Source: Chrysophaeum taylorii
Taxonomy: Eukaryota > Sar > Pelagophyceae > Pelagomonadales > Pelagomonadaceae
Length of the DNA stretch: 64,000 nt
Assembly: GCA_029834535.1 (NCBI GenBank)
Contig: JAQMWT010000418.1
Span: forward strand, 1 to 64,000
Reading direction: 5' to 3'
The position numbers and the translations under genes were made by a program. A model generated the notes under the pieces. It was not told the origin of the DNA. It ran no database searches and was given only the letters and a program-made list of their open reading frames with translations. Position 1 is the stretch's first letter. Each line of letters starts with the position of its first letter. Of the stretch, positions 39,795 to 50,130 are shown piece by piece.

Positions 39795-42700
39795 ATGACA
39801 TGGCAGAAGGACCCGCCGCAGTGCCACGACTGGAATTGGCGAAAGCGCAAGGCGGCGGTCGAGACGCTGTCCCCAAAGGCAGCGGATGATCGTGGCGCGG
39901 CGATTGTACGTTGGCTCTTCGAAGATTCGCACTACGAGGTGCGCAAGGCTGCCGTGGAGGCGCTGGGCAAGTCAGAAGAGGCGGTGGCGCGGCACTCCGC
40001 CGCGATCGCGAACAAGCTAGAGGATTCGCATTGGGACGTGCGCAAAGCGGCGGTGGTGGCACTCGGCAAGTCAGAGGAGGTAGTGGCTCGGCATGGCGCG
40101 ACGATCGCGAACGTGCTCGAAGACTCGCACTGGGGCACGCGCAAGGCTGCGGTGGACGCGCTGGGCAGGTCGCCAGAGGCGGTTGCGCAGCACGGGTCAG
40201 CGATCACTCAGAGGCTGCTCGAAGACCCGGACGAGCGCGTGCACAAGGCTGCGGCGGAGGCGCTGGGCAGGTCGCGAGTCGCGGTCGCAGCGCACGGCGC
40301 TTCGATCGCGCGGAGGCTCGATCACTCGGATTGGGGCGTGCGCAAGGCCGCGGCGGAGACTCTTGGCAAGTCGCCGGAGACGGTGGCGCAGCACGGCGCA
40401 CCGATCGCACGAAGACTCGCGGACCCCGACGCGCGCGTTCGCTCGGCCGCGGCGGAGGCGCTCGGCGAGTCGACAGACGCGGTCGCGCAGCACGGTGCAG
40501 CGATCGTGCGAAGCCTCGAAGATTCGGAGTATTGCGTGCGCAAAGCGGCGGTGGAGGCGCTTGGCAAGTCGCGAGAGGCGCTGGCCCAGCACGGCGCGGC
40601 GATATCGCAGAGGCTCGAGCACTCGACTAAGGACGCGCGCGACGCGGCGGTCGAGCTGCTGGCCTCGTCGCCAGAGGCAGTGGCGCAGCATGGCGCGGCG
40701 ATCGCAGAGAGGCTCGAACACTCGGATAATAATGTGCGCAAGAGTGCGTTGGATGTGCTAAGCACGTCGCGAGAGGCTGTGGCGAAGCACGGCGCGGCGA
40801 TCTCGCGGAGGATAACCGAAGATTCGGACGAGCGCGTTCGCGAGGCCGCGGTAAAGGCGCTCGGGGAATTTCTAAAGGCGGTGGTGCAGTGCGGCGCAGC
40901 AATCTCGCTGCTTAACGACTCGGACGAGCGCGTGCGCTCGGCCGCGGCGGAGGCGCTCGGCGAATGTTCGGCTGCTGTCGCGGGGGAGCCTCTCGGCGAT
41001 TTTTTTGAGGTCGTGGCTCGACGCTGCGCGACACTCGTGAAAAGCCTCGATGACGCGGATAGCGACGTGTGCAAGGCCGCTGTTCAGGCACTGCGAATCT
41101 TCACGCCAGAGCACTTGGCGCAATTCGCCCCCCAGGTGGTCCAGCACGTCAGCCGCGCGAAACGAGACGTTGCGATTTTGGCGTGCGACGCGCTACCTTT
41201 CGTTAACCCAGAGGTCCTCGCAAAAAGACTGCACCAAGACAAGTCTGCGTTTAGGGCGTTGGGCCAATTGGAAGAGATTGCCGATCTGCTCAAGCGCACC
41301 GTGGCAGCCGACCCGACTCTTGGTGACCTCGTCGAAGCCAACGACGGCAAAACTTACGTAGATCTCGCGGTTCTTCCGTGTCGAAACGCCATGAAGGAGG
41401 CGCTCTACGTCCTCGGCTGCTTTGACGTCGATAGAGGACCGCCCCTTCATGTGTCTCCTACCGCTGTTGTCTTCGCGGCCACCGAACACAAACCTTCTTC
41501 TACTACGGAAGACGAAGTCGAGCGCGAAGAGACTTTGGTCGAAACGAGTAACCAACGTAGGTTGCCTCGGCGAGCAGCGCTCAAGGCGATGCGCGAGATG
41601 GGGCAGGTGCTTGCGGAGCTCGATGGCCGCAAGGGCATTGACTCCCGTTATGTTGTCCGCGTCATCGGTGTGTACGTGGACAACAACAAACAGGTCGACG
41701 AAAACGAAAACGACGAGAAGAACTTTGAAAAATTGAGCGACTTGGCGTCGAAGATTGGCGTCGAAGTGGTGGCCAAAGCCGATGGGCTGTCGATTCGCAT
41801 CAAGGCGGAGCTCGAACGGCGGAGCCAGTCTGAGAAGCAATTCCAGCGCGCAGAGGGTTACCGATATTTGCTCGCCCTCGAGCTCGCCGATTGTACCCTC
41901 GCCGAGACGCTCTCGCGCGGCCACGTAGTTGCGGACTTCCCCCTCACTCGCCACATCGCCAGCGATCTCGCCCTCGCGCTCGACCATTTGCACAAGATGG
42001 GCCGCATTCACGCGGATTTCAAGCCGCTGAACGCCGTACGAATTGGCTCGAATTGGTTGCTGATCGACATGGACGCGTCGCGTGCTCTCGGCGAGCCGCT
42101 TGGCACCAAGTTACCATCGACTGGCTACTGCCCGCCTGAGATGGCCAAGGTACTGCTCAACGCCGCAGCGCGCGAGACAGGGAAAGTGGACGCAACGAGG
42201 CTCCGCGAGTACGCGGCGAACGTCGCGCACGACCTGTGGTCGTTCGGGTGCGTCCTTTTTCTTCTCGTCTTCGGGAAACCGCTATTGTTGGTTGACTTCA
42301 ACGATGATGTCGCAATAGATCTCCTGGAGCAACTCGCGTGCGTGCCTGACGCGACGGCGCTAGAGTGTATGCTCGAGAAGCAACTGCATCCCGGGCCCAG
42401 TGCGACCGACGACTTGAAGGCGGCGTGCGTCCTCCTACGCGAGCTGTTGGAGCCAGACGGGGCGAAGCGCCTAAAAAACTTCACAAAGAAGGGAAAGTCT
42501 CCGATGCGAGTGCTTCTCGACGACGAGCCTTTTTTCACGGGCAAAGACCTCGACGACGCAACCAAGGAGGCCTTTGATGACGTGAATTGCAAGCTGGGCC
42601 GAATCGAGGCGCGCCTCGAGGTCGTCAACGAGCGCACGACGACCGTCGCGGGCGTGCAGCGCGCCGCTATCACCACGATGGCATTGCATGCGAGAAATCT

Positions 42701-43937
42701 GCGCGCTTGCATCCAGGCCGTCGCCAGCGACACGGTGCCCTTGGCTTTCGTGATCCTGTTTCACTCGCCTGTTAAAGAATTAGAATTAAATCCGAACGAC
42801 GAGTCGGCCGCCAGCACTCTGTTCGCCGCGTATCGCGACGTCGAGAAGATGGTCACCGAGCCGAGTGCGTTCTTCGAGGCTACATGCAAGTCGAAGAAGA
42901 AACTCTTCCTGAGCCTCGTGTGCGAAATGTGCTGGATGCCACAGCCGGACGCGTACGACGCGACGCAACACGCCGAGTCGTGTCGGAAGGTAATGCCGAT
43001 TGCCAAGGCGACGCTAGGTATGATCGCGACGCTGAACGTCGCCGCAAGCATCGCGCAGTGCTTCTACCCGGGCGTGAGATCGATATCGAAGAGCAGACTG
43101 GAAGCAGCCAAGAAGGCCATCGGCCAATTTGATGCCGAGAGGTCTGTCGTCGAGTTTGACGCGATCCAAAGCAAGCTCGAGGAGTCGGATCGCGACTGCG
43201 AGCGCGGGGCGCTGCTGCAGACGAAATATTGCCTGCGCGAGCTCATGGACTTAATTGAGAAGCTAGACCCGAAGCATGTTTGGGCCAATCTAGAGCACGT
43301 TCTGTTGCTTCCCGACGGCGAGTCGGCGTGGGTTTGCGCGCGCTGCGCTGCCGTTCTGAAAAACGAGAAGAACAAGTCGTACGACGAACTTCGAAGGCTC
43401 TGCAAACCTTATGCCCCCGTCCATGTTGTGGGCGAGGAAATGAAGCAAGCTTCGGACGTGATTCGTCGTCCAGAGTCTCGCGAACCACGCGCCGCCGTAA
43501 ACGGCGAGAGCTCGACGGACGAGAGGAAGGGCGAGTCGAACGGAGAAGCACGCTACGAACAACGTGCTGCCCCTGTTGATGTTTTGAGCGACAGCGAGCA
43601 GGAGAACGAGGAGAAAGAGGGCGGGTCGCGCGTGAAACCTCGAGAACAACCGCGTGATCGTGCAACCTCGCATTCTCGCGCGGAATCTTCTGCCAAGGGA
43701 GCTAGGAGCGAGGCTGCTGCCCTTCGCGGTCGTTCCTGCTCGTCTTGTGATTACCGCCTGATTGCCGATTGCAGCTGCACTGCGTTGAGAAGTTATCTGG
43801 ACGGCGTGATAGGAGGCCCGATAGAAGCGATCGTCAGCCCTTCCTCACCTCGCGCGGCGGCGGGCTCTCGCGAGCGAAGATGCGCGTTAAGCTCCGCGTG
43901 CAGTCCGGCTTGTGGATGTACTCGGTGGTGGCTTTAG
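39795..43937 (+). CDS. HEAT-repeat protein kinase with Cys-rich C-terminal module (HEAT-kinase)
   Basis: 1380 aa from the ATG at 39795. Residues about 20-460 are about 13 HEAT-like repeats with a near-regular 33-residue period (DSHWDVRKAAVVALGKS, AVAQHGAAI). A linker domain (about 500-565; VDLAVLPCRNAMKEALYVLG, GPPLHVSPTAVV) leads into a kinase fold at about 585-900: ALKAM lysine, IHADFKPLN catalytic loop (HAD for HRD), LIDMD (DMD for DFG), STGYCPPEM and DLWSFG. The lysine, catalytic Asp, Asn and metal-binding Asp are all present, so it may be active. The C-terminal module (SLVCEMCWMPQP near 1041, WVCARC near 1180, CSSCDY near 1314) is shared with the next gene. A 47-nt GT-AG intron at 43833-43879 would swap the last residues for MRVKLRVQSGLWMYSVV and end at 44047. 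Confidence 0.75.
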   Translation: MTWQKDPPQCHDWNWRKRKAAVETLSPKAADDRGAAIVRWLFEDSHYEVRKAAVEALGKSEEAVARHSAAIANKLEDSHWDVRKAAVVALGKSEEVVARHGATIANVLEDSHWGTRKAAVDALGRSPEAVAQHGSAITQRLLEDPDERVHKAAAEALGRSRVAVAAHGASIARRLDHSDWGVRKAAAETLGKSPETVAQHGAPIARRLADPDARVRSAAAEALGESTDAVAQHGAAIVRSLEDSEYCVRKAAVEALGKSREALAQHGAAISQRLEHSTKDARDAAVELLASSPEAVAQHGAAIAERLEHSDNNVRKSALDVLSTSREAVAKHGAAISRRITEDSDERVREAAVKALGEFLKAVVQCGAAISLLNDSDERVRSAAAEALGECSAAVAGEPLGDFFEVVARRCATLVKSLDDADSDVCKAAVQALRIFTPEHLAQFAPQVVQHVSRAKRDVAILACDALPFVNPEVLAKRLHQDKSAFRALGQLEEIADLLKRTVAADPTLGDLVEANDGKTYVDLAVLPCRNAMKEALYVLGCFDVDRGPPLHVSPTAVVFAATEHKPSSTTEDEVEREETLVETSNQRRLPRRAALKAMREMGQVLAELDGRKGIDSRYVVRVIGVYVDNNKQVDENENDEKNFEKLSDLASKIGVEVVAKADGLSIRIKAELERRSQSEKQFQRAEGYRYLLALELADCTLAETLSRGHVVADFPLTRHIASDLALALDHLHKMGRIHADFKPLNAVRIGSNWLLIDMDASRALGEPLGTKLPSTGYCPPEMAKVLLNAAARETGKVDATRLREYAANVAHDLWSFGCVLFLLVFGKPLLLVDFNDDVAIDLLEQLACVPDATALECMLEKQLHPGPSATDDLKAACVLLRELLEPDGAKRLKNFTKKGKSPMRVLLDDEPFFTGKDLDDATKEAFDDVNCKLGRIEARLEVVNERTTTVAGVQRAAITTMALHARNLRACIQAVASDTVPLAFVILFHSPVKELELNPNDESAASTLFAAYRDVEKMVTEPSAFFEATCKSKKKLFLSLVCEMCWMPQPDAYDATQHAESCRKVMPIAKATLGMIATLNVAASIAQCFYPGVRSISKSRLEAAKKAIGQFDAERSVVEFDAIQSKLEESDRDCERGALLQTKYCLRELMDLIEKLDPKHVWANLEHVLLLPDGESAWVCARCAAVLKNEKNKSYDELRRLCKPYAPVHVVGEEMKQASDVIRRPESREPRAAVNGESSTDERKGESNGEARYEQRAAPVDVLSDSEQENEEKEGGSRVKPREQPRDRATSHSRAESSAKGARSEAAALRGRSCSSCDYRLIADCSCTALRSYLDGVIGGPIEAIVSPSSPRAAAGSRERRCALSSACSPACGCTRWWL

Positions 43938-44538
43938 TGGACGGGTACTCTCACGAGGGACGGGTTGACATCGGCACGACGACGAACACAATTTTTGCAT
44001 GTTTTCGACTGTCCTCCGAGGACGAGCAATTCCTGCCCTTTTTTTGAGGCTGCGAGCGAAGACATCATCTCTACCCAAAACTTTGCTTCTGATTTCTGGA
44101 GTTTTTTGGGTGATCGCTGCGCGACCGAACCTTGCTTCTTCTACGTCGTCTTTTATAATTTTTCTTATGGTCCCTTTTTTGAGCGTCCTTTATAAATAAT
44201 TCTTCAGCCCCCGAAAAAACTTCCTCTTCTGTCCTTGCGCGCCGCGCCGAGGAGGTTTCGTTTCGTTTCGTTTCGTTTCGTTTCGCTTGTAGCGTGTAGT
44301 TGTTGGATAACTAATTCGTCTCTTCGCGTGTCGGTCGGTGGCCGTCCGTCCGGAAAAGAGGAGGCTGCTTATACTCCCTTCTTCTTCTTCTTCTGGTGCT
44401 ACAAACATCACCTTGCCAAACCCCCATCGCAACAAGAGTGAGTCATGATGCTGTATCGACAAGATGATCAAGGGTTTTGTTCAACTTCTCTCGTACCCCA
44501 AGCAAGTACAGCAGCAGAAGCAACGGATCTTTCTGAGA
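43938..44538. other. Intergenic between the two kinase genes
   Basis: Holds the alternative C-terminal exon of the HEAT-kinase (frame to 44047) and a (TTTCG)n run at 44258-44285; otherwise nothing seen. The LRR-kinase frame is open from an earlier ATG at 44464. Confidence 0.5.
44258..44285 (+). repeat. (TTTCG)n microsatellite
   Basis: Five to six pentamer units in the intergenic region. Confidence 0.9.
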
Positions 44539-47203
44539 ATGTCGTCGTCGGGAGACGACGTGGCTGTGCTGCGCGCTGTTCGCGCTAAAAGCGCGATTCT
44601 TTCGACGCGGTGGCACGACGCTCACCCCTTGACGTGGGACGGTGTTGAAGTTGAGGAAGGGCGCGTCGCGTTGCTGGATCTCGGCGAGTGCTATGGTCTA
44701 ACAGCGCTGCCGCTGGAAATCGGCAAGCTGACTTCGCTCACCTCGCTGGACCTGAGTGGGTGCTCACAGATGAAGACGCTGCCGCGCGAGATCGGCCAGC
44801 TCACGGCGCTGAAATCGCTGAGCTTGAACCGGTGCAGGCAGTTGACGACGCTCCCGCCCGAGATCGACGGGCTCTCGTCTCTCGATTCATTCGAGCTCCG
44901 AGAATGCGACGGACTAGTCGCGATTCCCCCCGAAATCGGCGAGCTCGCCGCTCTGAGGTCGCTGGACCTGTTCGAGTGCGGGCAGCTCGCAGCGCTTCCG
45001 CTGGAGGTTGGCCGACTCGCTGGGCTCGCGTCGCTCGAGCTCGAACTCTGCGATCGATTGGTAATTCCACCGCTTAAATTGCACGCGCGCGAGGCGCAGG
45101 AGGTCGTCGTCTGGCTCGAAGGCGTGCGACTTTTCTTGAGCGGGACCCCGAAGAACGAGCAGGCCATCGAGGCCTTCTTCGAGTGCATCAAGACCGACGT
45201 CTTCGCCGCTCGGCTGGAGTCGGCGATCGCGACCAACCCGTCGCTCGCTGGCGTCAGAAGGGCCGATGATGGCGCGCTCGCCGTTGACCTCGCCTCCCGC
45301 GAGTGCCGTCTTATTCTAGAGAAGGAGCGCTACGTCCTCCGGCGCTTTGAGATCGATGCGGGCCCCCCGATCCACTTCTCGGCCGCGACGGCCGTCGTCG
45401 CCGCGACCGACCGCGGAGAACCGACGACGCCGCGGCGAGCGCTCAAGGCTATGCGCGAAGAGGCGCAAGTTTTCGCCGAGGTTGAGGGCCGCTTCGGCCT
45501 CAAAGCCGATTTTGTTGTCGCCGTTTTCGGCGTCTACGTCGACGGCGAGGTCAGCGACGAGGCGTACGAACGCCTCGAAGCCGCGGCGAAAAAGCTCCTA
45601 GAAAACGCGAGGGTTGTTCGATCGCCAGGCCTCTCGTCCCGCCTTCAGCAGGAGCTGGTTGCGCGGAGCCAGTCGGCTCCCGTAGAGACGCAGCTCGCAG
45701 GAGGCTACAAGTTTCTTCTCGTTCTGGAACTCGCCGATCGGACGTTGAGCACCGCGGTCGTTCACGACCGCGTCGCGGGCAGAGATTTCGTTCTCGTCCG
45801 CAAGATTGCCGGCGACGTGGTCGCGGCGCTGGATCATCTGCACAGCAACGGTCGCATCCACGCAGACCTCACGCCGCTCAACATCGTGCGCGTCGACTCG
45901 TCGTGGCGACTGATCGACATGGGAGCGTCGCGCGAGATTGGCGAGCCGGCGTCGTTTTTCGAATCCGAGGCGCCATCCTCCGGCTACTGTCCGCCCGAAC
46001 TGGCGACTCTGCTGGCTGCGGAGAGGGGGGGCGACACGAAGATGCTGTACACGCCGAGCATCGCGTGCGACCTGTGGTCGTTGGGGTGCGTGCTCTTGCT
46101 GCTAGTCTCGGGCAAGTCGCTCTGGCACGCCGACCAGAACGACGACGTCGCGCCAGAAGTCCTGCGACAGTTCGCGTGCGACGCCGAGGTGGTGGTGCGC
46201 ACAGCGCTTCGGAGTCGACTGTATCCCGGGAGCGACGCGAGCGACGACGAGAAAATGGCCTGCGCTCTCCTACGCGAGCTCCTGGAGCCCGACGAGTCGA
46301 AGCGCCTCGCCTGCTTCCAGAAAAGAGGTCAATCGCCGATGCAGACGGTCCTCGCCCATCCGTTCTTGACGGGGGAGGACCTCGACGATGCTACCAAGGC
46401 CACTCTCGTGGAGGCGCCGCGGGACCTGCTCGAAGAGCGTACTTTTGTGGTCGTCGACGGAACGTTGCCGCGCGCTACGGCGACCGCGATCGCGCTGCCC
46501 GCGAGCAACCTGCGCGAGTGCGTCTGGGCAGCCGTCGTCGATACCAGCAGCAAGCCGCCTACTGCGTTTGTCATCCTGTTTCACTCGCCCGTCATCAACC
46601 CGGCCCCCCAAAGCAACAGCAGCGGCGGCGGCGGCGAAGCGTCTTTAGCCATCGCGCTGCTGTCGATCTATCGCGATTTCGAGAGAATGGTGACCGATCC
46701 GACGGCATTCGCCGCTTCGACGGAGAATAATTCGAAGAAGATGTTCCTGAGCCTCGTGTGCGAAATGTGCTGGATGCCGCAGCCTTTTGCGTACGAGGTC
46801 GAAGCCGAAGAGTGTCGCGCCGTCCTGCCTATCGCCAAAGCGACGCTCGGGATGATCGCGAGGCTGAATGTCGTGGCGCTCGCGGAGTGTTTTTACCCGG
46901 GTGCGAGATCGATTTCGAAGCGGACGCTTGACGCGGCCAAGGCGGCGATCGGCGAATTCGATACGGAGAGATCGGTGTCAGAGTTTAACGCGGCGCAACG
47001 CGCGTTGGAAGAAGAAGAAGACGACGACGATGATGATCGCGGCGCGCGCGGCGAGGGATACTGTCTGCGCGAGTACGAGAGGCTGTTGTCGAAGGTGGAC
47101 CCGACGCACGCCTGGGCGAAGTTGGAGCGCGTGGTTCTCGGCAAGAAGTCGGCCTGGGTGTGCGGAAAGTGCGCGCAGGCGCTGAAGAGCGCGGTTACGA
47201 ACG

Positions 47204-47236
<33 letters not shown>

Positions 47237-47601
47237 ATGAGGACCTGCGGGCGCTCAGCAGCGGTGGGTCTCGTGTGAGAGTCGAGGGGGACTCGTCTGA
47301 TGAGGAGGGTGTAAGATATCGTGGTGGTGCTGCCGCCGCCGCCGAGATCGCGGGGGCCGAGGACAGGGATCGAGCGTGCGTGCGATGCGATCACCTCGTA
47401 GGCGGCGGCGGCGGCGCCAGCTGCTTCGAAGAATTGGCACGGTATCTGGAGGGCGCGATCGTCGTCGGGGTGGATACACCGCCTACGACGTCGTCTTTGA
47501 ATTTGCGGCGCCGGCGAAAACCACCACCCCCCCCCGCGGCCCCAGAGACGTGGTGGTGTCTGGGGGGGTGTACGCCGCAGCTGTATTATTACTACTACTA
47601 G
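44539..47601 (+). CDS. LRR protein kinase with Cys-rich C-terminal module (LRR-kinase)
   Basis: 1020 aa from MSSSGDD (44539); an in-frame ATG at 44464 adds 25 residues. The N-terminus (VLRAVRAKS...WHDAHPLTWDGVEVE) looks like the cap before plant-type LRRs; five LRRs of 23-24 residues follow (LPLEIGKLTSLTSLDLSGC; LPREIGQLTALKSLSLNRC). The linker and kinase match the preceding gene: VDLASRECRLILEKERYVLRR, GPPIHFSAATAVVAAT, ALKAM, IHADLTPLN, LIDMG, SGYCPPEL, DLWSLG. The catalytic-loop lysine is Thr here and DFG is DMG, so activity may differ. The C-terminal module has SLVCEMCWMPQP (about 740), WVCGKC (about 874) and CVRCD (about 947). Another frame over the last 150 bp encodes a hydrophobic tail (YAAAVLLLLLVSCYIFFYV), so the real terminus may be a membrane anchor reached by an intron I could not place. 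Confidence 0.75.
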
Positions 47602-47637
47602 TCTCTTGTTACATTTTTTTTTACGTATGAATAAATT

Positions 47638-49716
47638 ATGGATCGTTCGTCGTCATCGTCGACCTGGGAGAAGAGCTTGGTCATAGAGGCGCGGGCACCG
47701 TGCGGGCTTGGCGAGGAGGTGGGTGTGCGGTTGCCGGGGGGCGGAATAGTGCGGGTTGTGTCCCCCGTGAGCGAGGGGAATCGATTCCGCGTCGTGGTGA
47801 GCGAGTCTTCGCACGAAGATTACGAGGCGTCGGCGTTGAGTTTGCTGGAGCGGGAACTGGAGGAATCTGAGGAATCGTCGTCGGAAGAGGAAGAGGTCGA
47901 AAGCACGTTGTCGTTGGAGTCGATCCTGCACCGTTGGGCCCCGTATTTGCTGGACTTCTTGCCGGCGACGGACGCGAGGTTGGCTTTGGTGTACCTCGAG
48001 TGCGAACAACACAAGCGGTTGAGCGGAAGCTCTGTGGAAGAGATGAGGAAAGTCCTCGCCGAGCACGCGACGTCGGTCTACGAGACGTACGTCGCCCCCG
48101 GCGCCCCCAAACTCTGCGACGTTTCGCGGGGGGTCGCGTCCCGGCTCGCGAAATCGCGCGATCGACGCGATTCGTTGGCCGAACTCGGGGCCGCTGTTCT
48201 GGGAGCTCTGCGCGAAAAGCACGCCGCCGACTTCGTGCGGAGCGAATCCTACCGAAAATTATTGAGGGACGCTGCGAGTCCGCGGAGCCTCGAAGTGCGG
48301 GCGCCCCGCCTCGTCGACGTGCCGGGAGATTCGACGTTGAGACGATTTTTCGCCGCCGAGACAACAGACCCGGCTGCCGTGCGGGCGTGGTGTCGTGCGT
48401 GGAGTTTGGTCCGAGTCTTGAAGAAGCCACACGGGGTGTTTGCGAGTCAGGTGAGGGCCGAGCTCCGCGGGGCGGCGCACAAGCTGCTCGCGAGGCCGCC
48501 GATCGCGTTCTCCAAGTCCCTCTCCGACCGCCTGAGCGCGCTGTTCCGCCGCGAGCGCAACTTCGACGCCAATTCGGCGATCACCATGTACGCTGCCGTG
48601 TTTGCGGACGTCGAAGCGGAGCTCCGGGAGGTCGTCGAGCGGGTTTGGACCTCTTTTCTCGAGAGTCGGCGGTACGCGGCTTACGCGTGCGCCGAGCGAC
48701 CGTCGGACTTGGACGTCGCGGTGGCTAAAGCGACGACGAGGTCTCGGGATTGGTGGAATCCGGTGTTCGCGTGGTGCTCCGAGAAAGGGACGTGCGAGCG
48801 CCTCGCCGACACGGGGCTCGAACGTCACGATCTCCTCTTGGTCGTCGATTCGCGAGCCCTAGGCGGCGACGACGGTTTCTCCTCGGAAGGATCGGGCGAT
48901 AATAGATCGGAAAGCGATGATGATGTGTCGGGAGCACTCTTAACCCTCTGCGACGAGCGCGACGTGCCATCCCTCGTCGTTGCGCTCCTCCTCGAAATCC
49001 CCGTGACGATCCGCGGCAAAAAAAAACTAAAAGCGGCGAGAAGGCTTCGAGCGATCGCCGACTCGCTGCCTTTTCGCCGCGCGAGAATGCGCTCCGAAGG
49101 TGACACCTGTCTCGTGTTCGACGACGCCGATCCGCTGATTTTGGATCTCGATTCGAGATCTTTTGAGAAGACCACTTTTTCAAAGCCAATCTCGTCGCTC
49201 CCGGCCGCGAGATGCCTCTCGCGCGCGATCAGGAATCGACAATTCAAGACGCTTCAAGCTATAGACGTGGCCGCCGACGACACGACCTGGCGCCGTCCCT
49301 TGGACGTCTACGATGGCCCGCCGCACGACGACGCCTCTCTCGTAGATGCCTTCGAAGGGTTTGTCGAGTCCCTGTTTCTCGATCCAATTCGACTTTTCGC
49401 GACGCGAGCGACTGACCATCACCACGTCGTCACTTTCCGCCTCGCCGAATTTCGAGTCCTCGTGCTCGAGAAAGAGCCTTCTTCTTCTTCTCAACACCTC
49501 CTCCCATTATACCACGCCCTCTTCACCTCCCGCCGCTTCGCGGACGCCATGGTCGACTCTTGCTTCTGGCCGGGACCTTCGTTTTTGCAGCGGAAGTGGG
49601 CCCAGCGACGCCCCGCGGGGGGCGTTGAGGTACCCCCACACGAGGAGGGGGAGGACGAAGAAGAACCTTCCATCCCCAGCGCCCTCTCGGCGCCCTCCTT
49701 GCTATCGTCGAATTAA
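47638..49716 (+). CDS. Tandem RGS-domain protein
   Basis: 692 aa from the ATG at 47638, only 36 bp after the preceding stop and on the same strand. Residues about 94-210 match the RGS fold: LLDFLPATDARLALVYLECEQHK, YETYVAPGAPKLC, then FVRSESYRKLL, corresponding to the family pattern F-x-F-x-E-x-Y, Y-x-x-Y-x-x-x-x-A-P and F-x-x-S-x-x-Y-x-x-L. Residues about 231-350 form a second, more divergent copy (LRRFFAAETTDPAAVRAWCRAW; SFLESRRYAAYA). The rest (350-692) is unassigned; it is acidic in places, has a KKKLKAARRLRAIADSL segment, and ends in an acidic, Ser/Pro-rich tail. RGS domains speed GTP hydrolysis on G-alpha subunits. The second domain may be regulatory only. The tight spacing after the LRR-kinase suggests a shared promoter region or read-through rather than an operon. 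Confidence 0.72.
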   Translation: MDRSSSSSTWEKSLVIEARAPCGLGEEVGVRLPGGGIVRVVSPVSEGNRFRVVVSESSHEDYEASALSLLERELEESEESSSEEEEVESTLSLESILHRWAPYLLDFLPATDARLALVYLECEQHKRLSGSSVEEMRKVLAEHATSVYETYVAPGAPKLCDVSRGVASRLAKSRDRRDSLAELGAAVLGALREKHAADFVRSESYRKLLRDAASPRSLEVRAPRLVDVPGDSTLRRFFAAETTDPAAVRAWCRAWSLVRVLKKPHGVFASQVRAELRGAAHKLLARPPIAFSKSLSDRLSALFRRERNFDANSAITMYAAVFADVEAELREVVERVWTSFLESRRYAAYACAERPSDLDVAVAKATTRSRDWWNPVFAWCSEKGTCERLADTGLERHDLLLVVDSRALGGDDGFSSEGSGDNRSESDDDVSGALLTLCDERDVPSLVVALLLEIPVTIRGKKKLKAARRLRAIADSLPFRRARMRSEGDTCLVFDDADPLILDLDSRSFEKTTFSKPISSLPAARCLSRAIRNRQFKTLQAIDVAADDTTWRRPLDVYDGPPHDDASLVDAFEGFVESLFLDPIRLFATRATDHHHVVTFRLAEFRVLVLEKEPSSSSQHLLPLYHALFTSRRFADAMVDSCFWPGPSFLQRKWAQRRPAGGVEVPPHEEGEDEEEPSIPSALSAPSLLSSN

Positions 49717-50130
49717 CAACTCTCCTATTTTTTTTTTTATTACCCGCTCTCCTTTTGAGAGGGGGTTGTCGTAGATCACCACTCGCTCTTGCTGCTGCTG
49801 CTGCTGCTGCTGCTCAATGTCTTCTTTTAGAGTCGCCGCCGCCGCCGCCGCCGCCGCCCGAACAGCGCTTCGATGTCTTCTTCTTCTTCTTCTTCTTCTT
49901 CTTGGGGATCGATAACCACCAACGCCAGAAGGCCACCACCACCACCACCACCACCACAGGCAACAACGACGGCGACAAGGAGCACAATAAAAGACCTTGA
50001 TTTTGAGGAAGAAGAGATCTTAGCCGAAAAGGGAGTTCCCTCAGCGGAAGGGAAGGGAAGGGGAGGGGAGGGAAGGGAAGGGGAGGGAAGGGAAGGGACC
50101 TCCTCCGTTGCTATTATCCAGTAAACCTCG
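49717..50130. repeat. Cluster of microsatellites
   Basis: Within 400 bp: (CTG)n 49788-49814, (GCC)n about 49838-49858, (CTT)n 49874-49902, (CAC)n 49936-49957 and a GGGAA/GGGGA-rich run 50041-50099. Frames crossing them translate into poly-Glu, poly-Gly and poly-Arg. Confidence 0.9.

Noticed and set aside
42125-42733. Minus-strand ORFs opposite the kinase domains
   Set aside because: They mirror the kinase frame; Ser/Arg-rich without motifs.
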